Assembly (NCBI GenBank): GCA_002375695.1 | Contig: DFMO01000010.1 | Coordinates: 213,096-277,095, forward strand | Direction of reading: 5' to 3' | Source of the DNA: Flavobacteriaceae bacterium UBA3591 | GTDB lineage: Bacteria > Bacteroidota > Bacteroidia > Flavobacteriales > Flavobacteriaceae | DNA length: 64,000 bases | Shown: piece by piece, positions 1 through 9,045 of the stretch | Layout: the number at the start of each line of letters is the position of its first letter | How positions within the stretch are numbered: the stretch's first letter is position 1 | Notes under the pieces: generated by a model | Told to the model about the DNA's origin: nothing | Databases searched by the model: none | What the model saw: only the letters and a program-made list of their open reading frames with translations | Position numbers and translations under genes: made by a program

Positions 1-262
1 CATCAAAAGTTTCAGACACTTTACGGAGTATTTTTAGCGCTTTTTCATCGCCAATTCCTGTAAAGCTGTCAATACGGCTTCGGTTTGCCTTTTTAAAACT
101 TCCTTTAAAGATGTACGGAATTTTTAACTTGTTGGTTATGGCTACAACTTTTTCGGCAATTTGTAGTGCCATTTCTTCATTTTCAATGGCGCATGGACCG
201 GCGAGTAGAAAAAAATTATTGGCGTTTGTGTGTTTTATTCTCGGAATTAATTCAAGTTTCAT
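1..262 (-). CDS. kdsA: 3-deoxy-8-phosphooctulonate synthase, N-terminal part
   Basis: The minus-strand frame starts at an ATG at 262 and runs off the left edge, leaving 87 codons of a protein that is normally about 270-280 residues. The visible part contains LAGPCAIE, FKGSFKKANRSR and SFTGIG, which are hallmark motifs of KDO-8-phosphate synthase. This enzyme condenses phosphoenolpyruvate with arabinose 5-phosphate in the cytoplasm to begin KDO synthesis for lipopolysaccharide. The gene is divergent from typA, with a 179-bp shared upstream region. The only abnormality is truncation by the window edge. The identification rests on motif recall and is firm. Confidence 0.93.
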   Translation of the reverse strand, partial: MKLELIPRIKHTNANNFFLLAGPCAIENEEMALQIAEKVVAITNKLKIPYIFKGSFKKANRSRIDSFTGIGDEKALKILRKVSETFD

Positions 263-406
263 ACAATGTTTTTAGCACTGTAAAGATAAGTATTTTAGTA
301 TTTGATTAGGTTGAAGTTTGCTTTCAAACTGCTTTTTCTGATAAATTAAGTAAACATTTCTGCAAAATAAAATATCATCTTTTACTTCTAATCCACTTAG
401 AAACAC

Positions 407-414
407 TACTTTTG
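407..414 (+). promoter_or_regulatory. Putative promoter -7 element (TACTTTTG) for typA
   Basis: TACTTTTG matches the Bacteroidota -7 consensus TAnnTTTG and lies 27 bp before the chosen typA start. No clear TTG -33 element is visible at the usual spacing, so the assignment rests on the -7 box and its position. Confidence 0.5.
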
Positions 415-441
415 CACCCTCTTAAAAAAAGGAGTAACTAT

Positions 442-2235
442 ATGAAAGTCAAAAACATTGCAATTATTGCCCACGTTGACCACGGTAAAACAACCTTGGT
501 TGATAAAATTATGCACTTCTGTAGTATTTTCCGTGAAAACGAAAATTCTGGAGAACTTATCTTGGATAACAACGATTTGGAACGCGAACGCGGAATTACA
601 ATTACTTCAAAAAACGTTTCAGTAATATATAAGGAGACAAAAATTAATATAATTGACACGCCCGGTCACGCCGATTTTGGTGGTGAAGTTGAACGTGTTT
701 TAAATATGGCCGATGGCGTACTACTATTAGTAGATGCTTTTGAAGGGCCTATGCCACAAACGCGTTTTGTGTTGCAAAAAGCTATTGACCTTGGCCTTAA
801 GCCTTGTGTGGTAGTTAATAAAGTTGATAAAGAAAACTGTACGCCCGATGAGGTGCACGAATCTGTTTTTGATTTAATGTTTGAATTAGGTGCCGAAGAA
901 TGGCAACTAGATTTTCCAACTGTTTACGGCTCGGCAAAACAAAACTGGATGAGCGATGATTGGAAAAAACCAACAGATACCATCGAACCTTTATTAGATA
1001 TGGTTTTAGAACACATTCCATCACCGAAATTTGATGAAGGGACCGTGCAAATGTTAATTACTTCTTTAGATTTTTCGTCTTTTACAGGACGTATCGCAAT
1101 TGGACGTTTGCAAAGAGGCGTTTTAAAAGAAGGTATGCAGGTTACGCTAGTAAAGCGCGACGGCACCAAAGTAAAATCTAGAATTAAAGAATTACATGTT
1201 TTTGAAGGCTTAGGACGTAGAAAGGTTGCCGAAGTACAGGCAGGCGATATTTGTGCTTTGGTTGGATTGGAAGGTTTTGAAATTGGCGATACCGTTGCCG
1301 ATGCCGAAAACCCCGAAGCATTACAAACAATCTCTATTGATGAGCCTACTATGAGTATGCTTTTTACAATTAATGATTCTCCATTTTTTGGGAAAGATGG
1401 GAAGTTTGTTACCTCACGTCACATCAAAGAAAGACTTGAAAAAGAGCTTGAAAAAAACTTAGCGTTACGTATGCAACCTACCGATAGTGCCGATAAATTT
1501 TTGGTCTTCGGTCGTGGTGTATTGCACTTATCTGTTTTAATTGAAACTATGCGCCGCGAAGGTTATGAGCTTCAAATTGGACAACCACAGGTAATTATCA
1601 AAGAAATTGATGGTGTAAAATGCGAACCTGTTGAAGAAATGACCATCGACCTTCCCGAAAATGTAAGCGGAACCGCCATTAATATGGTAACAATTCGCAA
1701 AGGCGAAATGCTTAGTATGGAAGGAAAAGGCGATAGAATGGTATGTAAGTTTGTAATCCCGTCGCGCGGAATTATTGGTTTGCGTAATCAATTACTTACT
1801 GCTACTGCTGGAGAAGCAATTATGACACACCGTTTTCTTGAATACCAACCCTTAAAAGGCGGTATTCCTGAAAGGCAAAACGGAAGTTTGGTTTCTATGG
1901 AAACGGGTACCGCTATTCCTTATTCTATCGATAAATTACAGGATAGAGGCCGTTTTTTTGTTAATCCTAATGAAGATATTTACGAAGGGCAGGTGATTGG
2001 TGAAAACTCGCGTCAAGATGATATGACGGTGAATATCACTAAAACTAAAAAGCTTTCAAATGTACGTTCTTCAGGTGCAGACGATAAAGCCAAAATTGTT
2101 CCGGCAATTAAGTTTTCATTAGAAGAGGCTTTAGAGTATATTCAAAAAGATGAATACGTTGAGGTTACACCTAACCATCTTCGTATTCGTAAAATATACT
2201 TAAAAGAAGTAGATCGTAAACGAAACAAATTATAA
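442..2235 (+). CDS. typA: Ribosome-associated GTPase TypA/BipA
   Basis: This is a translational GTPase of the EF-G superfamily that binds ribosomes and helps 50S assembly and stress adaptation. At 597 residues it is close to the usual 600-610. The G1 motif AHVDHGKT is at residues 10-17, followed by ERERGITI (switch I), DTPGHADF (G3) and NKVDK (G4). The C-terminal part carries the TypA-specific sequence around GIIGLRNQLLTAT. An in-frame ATG at 412 exists, but the ATG at 442 is preferred. It follows an AAAGGAG stretch and gives the standard family N-terminus, whereas 412 overlaps the promoter-like box. The gene appears monocistronic, with its own promoter element and a strong terminator downstream. 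Confidence 0.96.
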   Translation: MKVKNIAIIAHVDHGKTTLVDKIMHFCSIFRENENSGELILDNNDLERERGITITSKNVSVIYKETKINIIDTPGHADFGGEVERVLNMADGVLLLVDAFEGPMPQTRFVLQKAIDLGLKPCVVVNKVDKENCTPDEVHESVFDLMFELGAEEWQLDFPTVYGSAKQNWMSDDWKKPTDTIEPLLDMVLEHIPSPKFDEGTVQMLITSLDFSSFTGRIAIGRLQRGVLKEGMQVTLVKRDGTKVKSRIKELHVFEGLGRRKVAEVQAGDICALVGLEGFEIGDTVADAENPEALQTISIDEPTMSMLFTINDSPFFGKDGKFVTSRHIKERLEKELEKNLALRMQPTDSADKFLVFGRGVLHLSVLIETMRREGYELQIGQPQVIIKEIDGVKCEPVEEMTIDLPENVSGTAINMVTIRKGEMLSMEGKGDRMVCKFVIPSRGIIGLRNQLLTATAGEAIMTHRFLEYQPLKGGIPERQNGSLVSMETGTAIPYSIDKLQDRGRFFVNPNEDIYEGQVIGENSRQDDMTVNITKTKKLSNVRSSGADDKAKIVPAIKFSLEEALEYIQKDEYVEVTPNHLRIRKIYLKEVDRKRNKL

Positions 2236-2249
2236 ATTATAGACAAATA

Positions 2250-2284
2250 ACAAAGGGTTCAGTATTTTTGAACCCTTTGTTGTA
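2250..2284 (+). terminator. Intrinsic terminator after typA
   Basis: A 12-13 bp stem (ACAAAGGGTTCA pairing with TGAACCCTTTGT) with a short T-rich loop lies 15 bp after the typA stop. The 3' arm runs into only a short T stretch. Confidence 0.75.
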
Positions 2285-2429
2285 AGTCATTCCATATTTT
2301 AGCGTTTTATAATATATTCGGCATACCATGGAATAAACTCCGCTATTTTTAGTTTATTTGTGGTTGCTAATTGGAGGTTTATAAAATAAATACAAACTCA
2401 AAAAAAGCACTTAGTTTAAAATAATAGGT

Positions 2430-2633
2430 ATGAATTTTCTTTATTTCGATCCAGGGCTGGGAGCAATGATAGTACAAGCATTAGTAGCAGCAGCAGCTGG
2501 TATTTTGCTGTTCTCAAAAAATGTTATGTACAAGGTGAAATCTTTCTTCGGATTGGTAAAAGAAGAAGAAGATACTTACGATTCAATTGACGTTGAAGAG
2601 CAAGACACCAATACAGATGACAAAAATAACTAA
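2430..2633 (+). CDS. Small single-span membrane protein, unknown function
   Basis: This 67-residue protein has one hydrophobic segment at about residues 10-29 (GAMIVQALVAAAAGILLF). It is followed by a basic stretch and an acidic, Asp/Glu/Asn-rich tail. The ATG is preceded by an AT-rich leader. The last 17 bp overlap the start of the methyltransferase gene in another frame, which suggests translational coupling and shared function in the glycan locus. I do not recognise a named family. Its regular codon use and tight overlap support it as a real gene. It may anchor or organise a membrane assembly step, but that is only inference from location. Confidence 0.7.
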   Translation: MNFLYFDPGLGAMIVQALVAAAAGILLFSKNVMYKVKSFFGLVKEEEDTYDSIDVEEQDTNTDDKNN

Positions 2634-4017
2634 CGCACACCAAGCCTCTTTTAGAGATCCTTCTGGTTATATTTTTCACGATGGAAAAACATTGCGTAGA
2701 GCAATAAAACCCATCTATTTTCCGCAATATAATAAATTGAAAGACAGCGGTTTTTTTAAAAATCTAATCGCAAATGGCTTGTTAATTCCGCATACCGAAA
2801 CTTCTGCTTCATCCGAAGAAATAGTAATCACCCCCGAAGAAATTCCGTTTATTACCAACCCGTATGAGTGGAGTTTTGAGCAGTATAAACACGCTGCACT
2901 GCACACCTTAAAAATTCAAAAATACGCACTTTCAAAAGGGTTTATTTTAAAAGACGCTTCGGCATACAACATAACTTTTCACAAAGGAAAACCTATTTTT
3001 ATCGATACACTTTCTTTTGATTTTTACGAAGAAGGTACCCCGTGGCGCGCTTATAAACAATTTATTACACATTTTTTAGGTCCGTTGGTTTTGGCAAAAT
3101 ATCACGGCACCGAAGTGTTTAAAATGATGCAAACGCATATTGACGGTATTCCCGTTAAATTAATTTCTTCTTTACTACCCGTACGTACAAAAATTAGTTC
3201 GGTGCTTTACCCCAACATTCACTTGCTTGCAAAAATGGAAAACAAGCATAGCGAAGATTATAATGCCGAAACTAAAATTGCCAAGCTTTCTAAAAAAGCG
3301 CAGGAAAATATTATAAAAAGCCTCTATGATTATATTAAAAATTTAAAGCTAAAAGAAGCCAGCGAATGGGGCGATTATTACGATAAAACCAATTACAACG
3401 AAACTGCTTTTCAGGCTAAAAAAACACTTATTAAAGAGTGGACACAATCTTTGGCACCGCAAAAATTAATAGACGTGGGTGGCAACGACGGTACTTTTGC
3501 ACGTACGGTAATTGATACGGTGCCGCACGTAATTGTTACCGATATTGATAGCAATGCGGTAGACTATAATTATAGGCAGTTGCAACAAAACAAGGAAGAA
3601 AATATGCTACCTTTTGTATGCGACGTGCTTCAACCGGCGCCGGGTATTGGTTTTAACAACACCGAGCGCAATTCGTTAATCGAGCGTTTAAAAACGTATG
3701 CGCCCGATGTAACAATGGCTTTGGCACTAATACATCACATTACACTTTCGGGGAATGTGCCCTTTGGAAAATCTGCCGAATTTTTTGCCTCTTTTTCAAA
3801 AAACTTAATTATTGAATTTCCAAAGCGGGAAGATTCGTGGGCAGAATCTTTATTAGTGCGCAAACGCGAGTTTATCAACCATTTTGATTTTTACAACGAA
3901 ACCGAGTTTGAAAAAGGGTATTTACAATACTTTACAATTGAAAAAAAGGAAACGGTAAAAGGCACAAAACGTTTGCTATATTTGTTGAAAAACAAAAATC
4001 TTGAAACCCAAAAGTAG
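2617..4017 (+). CDS. Class I SAM-dependent methyltransferase (NoeA-like)
   Basis: This is a protein of about 466 residues. The C-terminal half has the glycine-rich SAM-binding motif LIDVGGNDGTFA, an acidic residue after the next strand (VTDIDSNAV), and a later ALALIHHI segment, as in nodulation NoeA-type methyltransferases. The N-terminal half contains FRDPSGYIF and HKGKPIFIDTLSF, which are typical of the same family. The ATG at 2617 is preferred over an upstream in-frame ATG at 2587. It overlaps the previous gene by 17 bp and begins the family-like N-terminus. The end overlaps the next gene by 17 bp. It probably methylates a sugar or glycan precursor in the cytoplasm; the substrate is unknown. 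Confidence 0.8.
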   Translation: MTKITNAHQASFRDPSGYIFHDGKTLRRAIKPIYFPQYNKLKDSGFFKNLIANGLLIPHTETSASSEEIVITPEEIPFITNPYEWSFEQYKHAALHTLKIQKYALSKGFILKDASAYNITFHKGKPIFIDTLSFDFYEEGTPWRAYKQFITHFLGPLVLAKYHGTEVFKMMQTHIDGIPVKLISSLLPVRTKISSVLYPNIHLLAKMENKHSEDYNAETKIAKLSKKAQENIIKSLYDYIKNLKLKEASEWGDYYDKTNYNETAFQAKKTLIKEWTQSLAPQKLIDVGGNDGTFARTVIDTVPHVIVTDIDSNAVDYNYRQLQQNKEENMLPFVCDVLQPAPGIGFNNTERNSLIERLKTYAPDVTMALALIHHITLSGNVPFGKSAEFFASFSKNLIIEFPKREDSWAESLLVRKREFINHFDFYNETEFEKGYLQYFTIEKKETVKGTKRLLYLLKNKNLETQK

Positions 4018-5482
4018 TTTTCTCAAGAAGCATTTTAAAAATATTTCTAAAAGCCCAATTTTTATCGCACTTGGCGTTGGGTTATATCCTTTTGTTTTTT
4101 ACTATTCGCGAAACTTCGGGATGATTAATTCTTGGGAGCAGTTTGGTTATTTTGTACTGCTATTTCTACTGCTTCCCACAGTTTTCTTTTATGCGTTAAC
4201 CTATATTTCAAAACTTTCTTTTGTCTCAAAATGGGAAAAGTATTTATTTCCTTTTTTTAGCGTTTTACTGTTTTTGTTTTATATTAAAATAATACTTTAT
4301 GCAGATATTCAGCGTAAAGTTATTTTAGGAATTTTTCTACTTGCGGTGTTTGCTGCCTATTTTTTACACAAACATTTTAAAAAGTGGATTATACTACAAC
4401 TTATTTTAGCTATAATAGGGTTTATAGGTTTAGTGCCAACGCTAATGAAATATTTAAACTATTCCTCCACGTGGATGGAACAACCAGATAATATTAAAGA
4501 AGTAGTTTTTAAAAAGAAACCGAATATTTATTACATTCAACCCGATGGGTACGCCAGTTTTTCTGAAATGGATAGCGATTTTTATAAAGTTGATAACAGT
4601 GATTTCAATTCTTTTTTAGCCGAAAAAAACTTTAAAAAATACCCGGATTTCCGAAGTAATTACATCACAACTATTTCATCCAACAGTGCAACGTTTATGA
4701 TGAAGCATCATTTTTACAATTATGGTAAAGACTATTCTGAAATGCTCCACGCGCGCGAAAATATTATTTCAGAAAACGCAGTACTTTCGGCATTTAAAAA
4801 TAACGGTTACAAAACGCATTTTATCACAGAACATCCGTATTTATTGATAAATAGACCAAAAATAGGTTTCGATTTTATCAATTTTGAATACAACGACGTG
4901 CCGTATATTTCAACCGGATTTAACGTAAAAAAGGAGGTTTTTCCAGATTTGCAACGCGCAATTGCTGAAAAAAGTGACACGGGGAATTTTTTCTTTATCG
5001 AGATTTTTGAGCCTGGGCATGTCGCTACCTCAAAAGCTGCTTCAAAAGGCAAAGAAGCAGAGCGCGACCAATGGATAGAAAAGCTGCAGCTTGCAAATAC
5101 AAAGCTTAAAAAAATGATTGATTTAATTACGGTAAATGACCCCGATGCGCTTATTATAATTATGGCAGATCACGGTGGTTTTGTGGGGCTCGATTACACC
5201 CGACAAGTTTATACAAAAACTACAAATCCCGAGATTATTTCCACTACTTTTGACGCTATGTTGGCTATTAAATGGCCTAATGGAGATGCCCCTGCAATCG
5301 ATTCAAATTTCAAAAGTTGTATAAATGCATTTAGGATTTTGTTTTCCTATTTAAGCGAAAACGACTCTTATTTAAATCATTTGCAGGAGGATGCAAGCTA
5401 CCTAATTTTAAAAGACGGGGCATCGCCTGGGGTTTACAAATACGTAGATGGAGCCGGAAATGTTGTTTTTGAAAAAGTATAA
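4001..5482 (+). CDS. Membrane alkaline-phosphatase/sulfatase-superfamily protein, paralog 1
   Basis: This 493-residue protein has about five N-terminal transmembrane segments (residues 18-150) and then an extracytoplasmic hydrolase/transferase domain. Visible motifs are PNIYYIQPDGY (metal-binding region, near residue 175-184), SSNSATF (residues 226-232) and MADHGG (Asp390, His391). SSNS resembles the TSDSEF nucleophile loop of lipoteichoic acid synthase. The start is a TTG at 4001, overlapping the preceding gene by 17 bp. The next ATG would remove the first membrane segment, and the paralog aligns from this point. It could be a glycan phosphotransferase (for example phosphoethanolamine or phosphoglycerol) or a sulfatase. 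The substrate cannot be read from sequence. Confidence 0.8.
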   Translation: MKPKSSFLKKHFKNISKSPIFIALGVGLYPFVFYYSRNFGMINSWEQFGYFVLLFLLLPTVFFYALTYISKLSFVSKWEKYLFPFFSVLLFLFYIKIILYADIQRKVILGIFLLAVFAAYFLHKHFKKWIILQLILAIIGFIGLVPTLMKYLNYSSTWMEQPDNIKEVVFKKKPNIYYIQPDGYASFSEMDSDFYKVDNSDFNSFLAEKNFKKYPDFRSNYITTISSNSATFMMKHHFYNYGKDYSEMLHARENIISENAVLSAFKNNGYKTHFITEHPYLLINRPKIGFDFINFEYNDVPYISTGFNVKKEVFPDLQRAIAEKSDTGNFFFIEIFEPGHVATSKAASKGKEAERDQWIEKLQLANTKLKKMIDLITVNDPDALIIIMADHGGFVGLDYTRQVYTKTTNPEIISTTFDAMLAIKWPNGDAPAIDSNFKSCINAFRILFSYLSENDSYLNHLQEDASYLILKDGASPGVYKYVDGAGNVVFEKV

Positions 5483-5501
5483 TTTCAATTTAAACTGATT
5501 A

Positions 5502-6953
5502 ATGGGTAATTCTTTTTTTAAATATTTTAAAAACCAATTTAATCCGTTATTAATAGGGCTTATTTGCGGGTTTTATCCGTTGGTTTTTTACTTTTCGAAT
5601 AACTATTCGGCAATAAATTCATGGGAGCATTTTGGGTTCTTTTTATTGTTTTTTGTAGGAATACCCATTGTAATTTTTTCGGTGGCATCATTGGGTTTTA
5701 AATATTCTAAAGCTCTTTTAAAATACCGAACACATATTCTTTTTGTGCTTATAATTATGGTGGTAGCAACGCTTATGTCGCAAGCTATGTATCTTACTTT
5801 AAAGAAAAAAATGTTGTTGGGTTTGTTAATTATTTCGGCATTGCTGGCGTGGAAGTTTCACCATCACTTTAAAAAATTGTTAGTCATAATTTTATTGATG
5901 AGTATTTTACCAACAATAAATGTGATCATTAAAATTGTAGAACACAGTTTACCAATGGAGTGGACAAAACTACCCGATTCTATTGGCGACGCAACCTTTA
6001 AAAAAACTCCAAACATTTACTTAATTCAGCCAGATGGGTATGTGTCTAAAGAAATGATGGAGGGCGATTTGTATAATTTTAAAAATCCATTTTACGGGTG
6101 GCTGCAAAATAATGGCTTTAAAATTTACAATAACTTCCGGAGTAATTACCCCGCGAGTCTTACCTCAAACTCATCGATGTTTTCGATGAAACAACACCGC
6201 TTTGGGCAGGTACTTTTCCCGTCTATAGATATGCCAAATTCGAGAGATATAATTGCGGGTGACAATAGTGCTATTTCAATTTTACGGCAAAATGGTTATA
6301 AAAATTTCTTTATAGTTCAGGACGAATATTTTCAGCAAAATAGACCTAATCAAACCTTCGATTATTACAATATAAACCCAGACGAAATACCGTATTTTAG
6401 TAATGATAACAATGTAAAAAAAGTTGTTTTCAACGATTTAAAAGCTGCGATGGATACGGTAACAATGGAAGAGCCGCGGTTTTATTTTGTAGAAAAACTA
6501 TTGCCTCACCATATACATTTTGCGGCTTCAAAAGAAGAAGAACGCAAAACCTATTTAAATAAAATTGAAGAAGTAAACCACTGGTTAAAAACGTCGATAA
6601 ATTATATTTCTAAAAAGGATCCCAATGCCATAATTATTATTTTGGCAGATCACGGTGGGTGGGTAGGTTTGGGTAGCTATCCCGAAATGTTTTCAACCAC
6701 AAATCCCAATCAAATAAACAGTATTTATGCTACCTTGGCAGCTATAAAATGGAACGGAAACTTAAAAAGTGGAATGGACGCCGAATTAAAAAGTAACGTA
6801 AATTTATTTCGCGTTTTGTTTTCGGTTTTAAGTGAAAATCCTGAATATTTAAAATATTTAGAAGACGATTCGAGTTATAACTTACAGCAGGGAACTTTTT
6901 GGAAATCGGTTAGACCGGTAATTGACGACAGCGGAAACGTTATTGCAAACTAA
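5502..6953 (+). CDS. Membrane alkaline-phosphatase/sulfatase-superfamily protein, paralog 2
   Basis: This 483-residue protein has the same architecture as the gene 19 bp upstream: N-terminal membrane segments, then a periplasmic domain. Equivalent motifs are PNIYLIQPDGY, TSNSSMF at the nucleophile position, FDYYNINPDEIPYF, and LADHGG near the end of the domain. The shared openings (GLYPFVFYYS versus GFYPLVFYFS, followed in both by INSWE) show a tandem duplication. The two copies have diverged strongly elsewhere. Paralog 2 has Thr-Ser at the putative nucleophile site where paralog 1 has Ser-Ser, so the two may differ in substrate. The start is ATG. The likely role is periplasmic decoration or transfer on the glycan made by this locus. 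Confidence 0.8.
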   Translation: MGNSFFKYFKNQFNPLLIGLICGFYPLVFYFSNNYSAINSWEHFGFFLLFFVGIPIVIFSVASLGFKYSKALLKYRTHILFVLIIMVVATLMSQAMYLTLKKKMLLGLLIISALLAWKFHHHFKKLLVIILLMSILPTINVIIKIVEHSLPMEWTKLPDSIGDATFKKTPNIYLIQPDGYVSKEMMEGDLYNFKNPFYGWLQNNGFKIYNNFRSNYPASLTSNSSMFSMKQHRFGQVLFPSIDMPNSRDIIAGDNSAISILRQNGYKNFFIVQDEYFQQNRPNQTFDYYNINPDEIPYFSNDNNVKKVVFNDLKAAMDTVTMEEPRFYFVEKLLPHHIHFAASKEEERKTYLNKIEEVNHWLKTSINYISKKDPNAIIIILADHGGWVGLGSYPEMFSTTNPNQINSIYATLAAIKWNGNLKSGMDAELKSNVNLFRVLFSVLSENPEYLKYLEDDSSYNLQQGTFWKSVRPVIDDSGNVIAN

Positions 6954-6969
6954 AATTTAAAAAAACGAA

Positions 6970-7947
6970 TTGGAAAACTATACCGTAAAAAAATATAATA
7001 GTGCGCAAAAGGAATTGTGGGATCGCTTTATTGAAGAAGCGAAAAACGCTACATTTTTGTTTAAGCGCGATTTTATGGATTACCATTCGCATCGATTTCA
7101 AGACAATTCGTTGCTCGTTTTTAAAGAGGAAAAACTTGTGGCAGTATTGCCCGCAAATATTGAAAATAACGTGCTTTTTTCGCATCAGGGGCTAACATAC
7201 GGCGGACTGGTTTTAGGAAAAAGAAGTAGTTTTTTGGATGCTTTTGAAAGTTTTAAAAGTGTTTTAACTTTTTTAGAAAACGAAGGTGTAGGAACCTTAA
7301 ATTTAAAGCTAATTCCAAAAATTTACCACGTCTTGCCAAGTGATGAAATTGATTACTTGTTATTTTTAACCAATGCTACCCTTAGCCGTAGAGACATTAC
7401 AAGTTGTATTGACAGTAATAATAGGTTAAAAATTAAGTCTTCCAATAGGTTGCGTGGCATTAAAAAAGGAGCAAAAAATAATTTGATTGTTAAAAAAGAG
7501 GCAAATTTTGAACCATTTTGGAACGAAGTTTTAGAGCCTAATTTAATGCAAATTCACAATCAGAAACCTGTACATTCGGTAGCTGAAATTAAATTGCTTC
7601 AGTCTCGTTTTCCTAATAATATCTTGCAATTTAACGTTTACAAAGAAAACGAAATTGTAGCAGGTGCCACTATCTTTGAAACCGAAAATGTGGCTCATGC
7701 TCAGTATATTTCGGCTAATGAAATAGGCAGACAAACTGGTGGATTAGATTTTCTTTTCAATTATTTATTAGATCACTATTCGCATAAAAAGTATTTCGAT
7801 TTTGGTATTGTAAATGAGCGTGGTGGGCAAAGGGTAAATAAAGGACTGCTACACTGGAAAGAAACTTTTGGTGGCCGGAGTATTACTCACGACTTTTACG
7901 AAGTTAAAACTGAAAACCACAAACTTTTAAACGATATTTTTTTATGA
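6970..7947 (+). CDS. GNAT/FemAB-like acyltransferase
   Basis: This 325-residue protein resembles FemAB-like GNAT-fold acyltransferases. The C-terminal part has the sequence around GATIFETENVAHAQYI, then GGLDFLFNYLL, and ends with KYFDFGI..GLLHWKETFGG, which is typical of this group. The start is a TTG at 6970; the first in-frame ATG lies about 36 codons in and would remove part of the domain. It overlaps the aminotransferase start by 4 bp (7944-7947), indicating coupled translation. Placed beside a sugar aminotransferase, it is a good candidate for N-acylating the amino sugar. That role is inferred from position; a peptide-bond-forming FemAB activity is the alternative. Confidence 0.72.
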   Translation: MENYTVKKYNSAQKELWDRFIEEAKNATFLFKRDFMDYHSHRFQDNSLLVFKEEKLVAVLPANIENNVLFSHQGLTYGGLVLGKRSSFLDAFESFKSVLTFLENEGVGTLNLKLIPKIYHVLPSDEIDYLLFLTNATLSRRDITSCIDSNNRLKIKSSNRLRGIKKGAKNNLIVKKEANFEPFWNEVLEPNLMQIHNQKPVHSVAEIKLLQSRFPNNILQFNVYKENEIVAGATIFETENVAHAQYISANEIGRQTGGLDFLFNYLLDHYSHKKYFDFGIVNERGGQRVNKGLLHWKETFGGRSITHDFYEVKTENHKLLNDIFL

Positions 7948-9044
7948 TTCCGTTTTTAGATTTAAAGGCAATCAACCAACGTTTTGAAGCGGAATTTCAA
8001 AGCAATTTCCAGCAGTTTTTAGCTTCGGGTTATTATATTTTGGGCAATCAAGTTAAGTTGTTTGAATCAAACTTCGGCAATTACTGCGGCACAAAGCACT
8101 GCATAGGTGTTGGCAACGGTTTGGACGCCTTGCGACTAATTTTGGAAGGGTATAAAATACTCGGAAAACTAAAAGAAAATGATGAAGTTTTAGTGGCTTC
8201 AAATACGTATATCGCTACTATTTTGGCGATAAAGCAGGCGGGCTTAAAACCGATTTTGGTAGAGGCAGATAGCGCTACTTATAATTTCAATTTAAGCGCG
8301 TTAAAAGGTGCAGTTTCTAAAAACACAAAGGCAATTATGCCCGTGCATCTTTACGGTCAGATTTCGATTATGGATGAAATTTTAGAGATTTCAGAAAAAC
8401 ATAATTTACTTGTAATTGAGGATGCTGCGCAGGCTCATGGAGCTAAAGACGCAAACGGAAACCGTGCAGGAAACATTGGCGATGCAGCAGGTTTTAGCTT
8501 TTATCCGTCAAAAAATCTTGGAGCTTTGGGCGATGGAGGAGCAGTAACTACAAATGATGACCAATTAGCACAAGCAGTTTTAAAACTTAGAAACTACGGC
8601 ACCACGACAAAATACGTAAACGAAGTTTTGGGTTTTAACTCGCGATTAGACGAGTTGCAAGCGGCTTTTTTAAATGTAAAACTAAAAACGCTCGACAGCG
8701 ATAACGCGCGAAGACGAGCTATCGCAAAAAGGTATATTTCTGAAATTAAAAATTCAAAAATCACATTGCCAAAATACGATGGATGTGAAAATCACGTATT
8801 TCATCTTTTTGTAATTAGGGTAGAAAATAGAAATGCTTTAATTGATTATTTAGACCGCAACGGGATAGGCCATTTAATTCATTACCCCATCCCGCCGCAC
8901 CAGCAAAAAGCACTTTCGCACTTAGCGCATTTACAATTTCCTGTTACCGAAAAAATTCACAACCAAGTGTTGAGTATACCAATGAGCCCCGTGTTAAAAG
9001 ATGAGCAAGTGTCGCAAGTTATAACTGTATTAAATAGTTTTTAA
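7944..9044 (+). CDS. DegT/DnrJ/EryC1/StrS-family PLP sugar aminotransferase
   Basis: This 366-residue PLP enzyme transfers an amino group to a nucleotide-linked keto-sugar. The PLP lysine is Lys190 in FYPSKNLGALGDGG. IEDAAQAHGA (from residue 158) carries the cofactor-ring aspartate, and VGNGLDALRL forms the phosphate-binding region. The sequence resembles FdtB/QdtB-type 3-aminotransferases, which use dTDP-3-oxo-6-deoxyhexoses. An FdtA/QdtA-type ketoisomerase that would supply such a substrate is encoded at 13.8 kb in the same locus. The gene overlaps the acyltransferase by 4 bp and is one base from the flippase gene. The exact sugar cannot be decided from sequence, so no symbol is given. Confidence 0.88.
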   Translation: MIPFLDLKAINQRFEAEFQSNFQQFLASGYYILGNQVKLFESNFGNYCGTKHCIGVGNGLDALRLILEGYKILGKLKENDEVLVASNTYIATILAIKQAGLKPILVEADSATYNFNLSALKGAVSKNTKAIMPVHLYGQISIMDEILEISEKHNLLVIEDAAQAHGAKDANGNRAGNIGDAAGFSFYPSKNLGALGDGGAVTTNDDQLAQAVLKLRNYGTTTKYVNEVLGFNSRLDELQAAFLNVKLKTLDSDNARRRAIAKRYISEIKNSKITLPKYDGCENHVFHLFVIRVENRNALIDYLDRNGIGHLIHYPIPPHQQKALSHLAHLQFPVTEKIHNQVLSIPMSPVLKDEQVSQVITVLNSF

Positions 9045-9045
9045 T

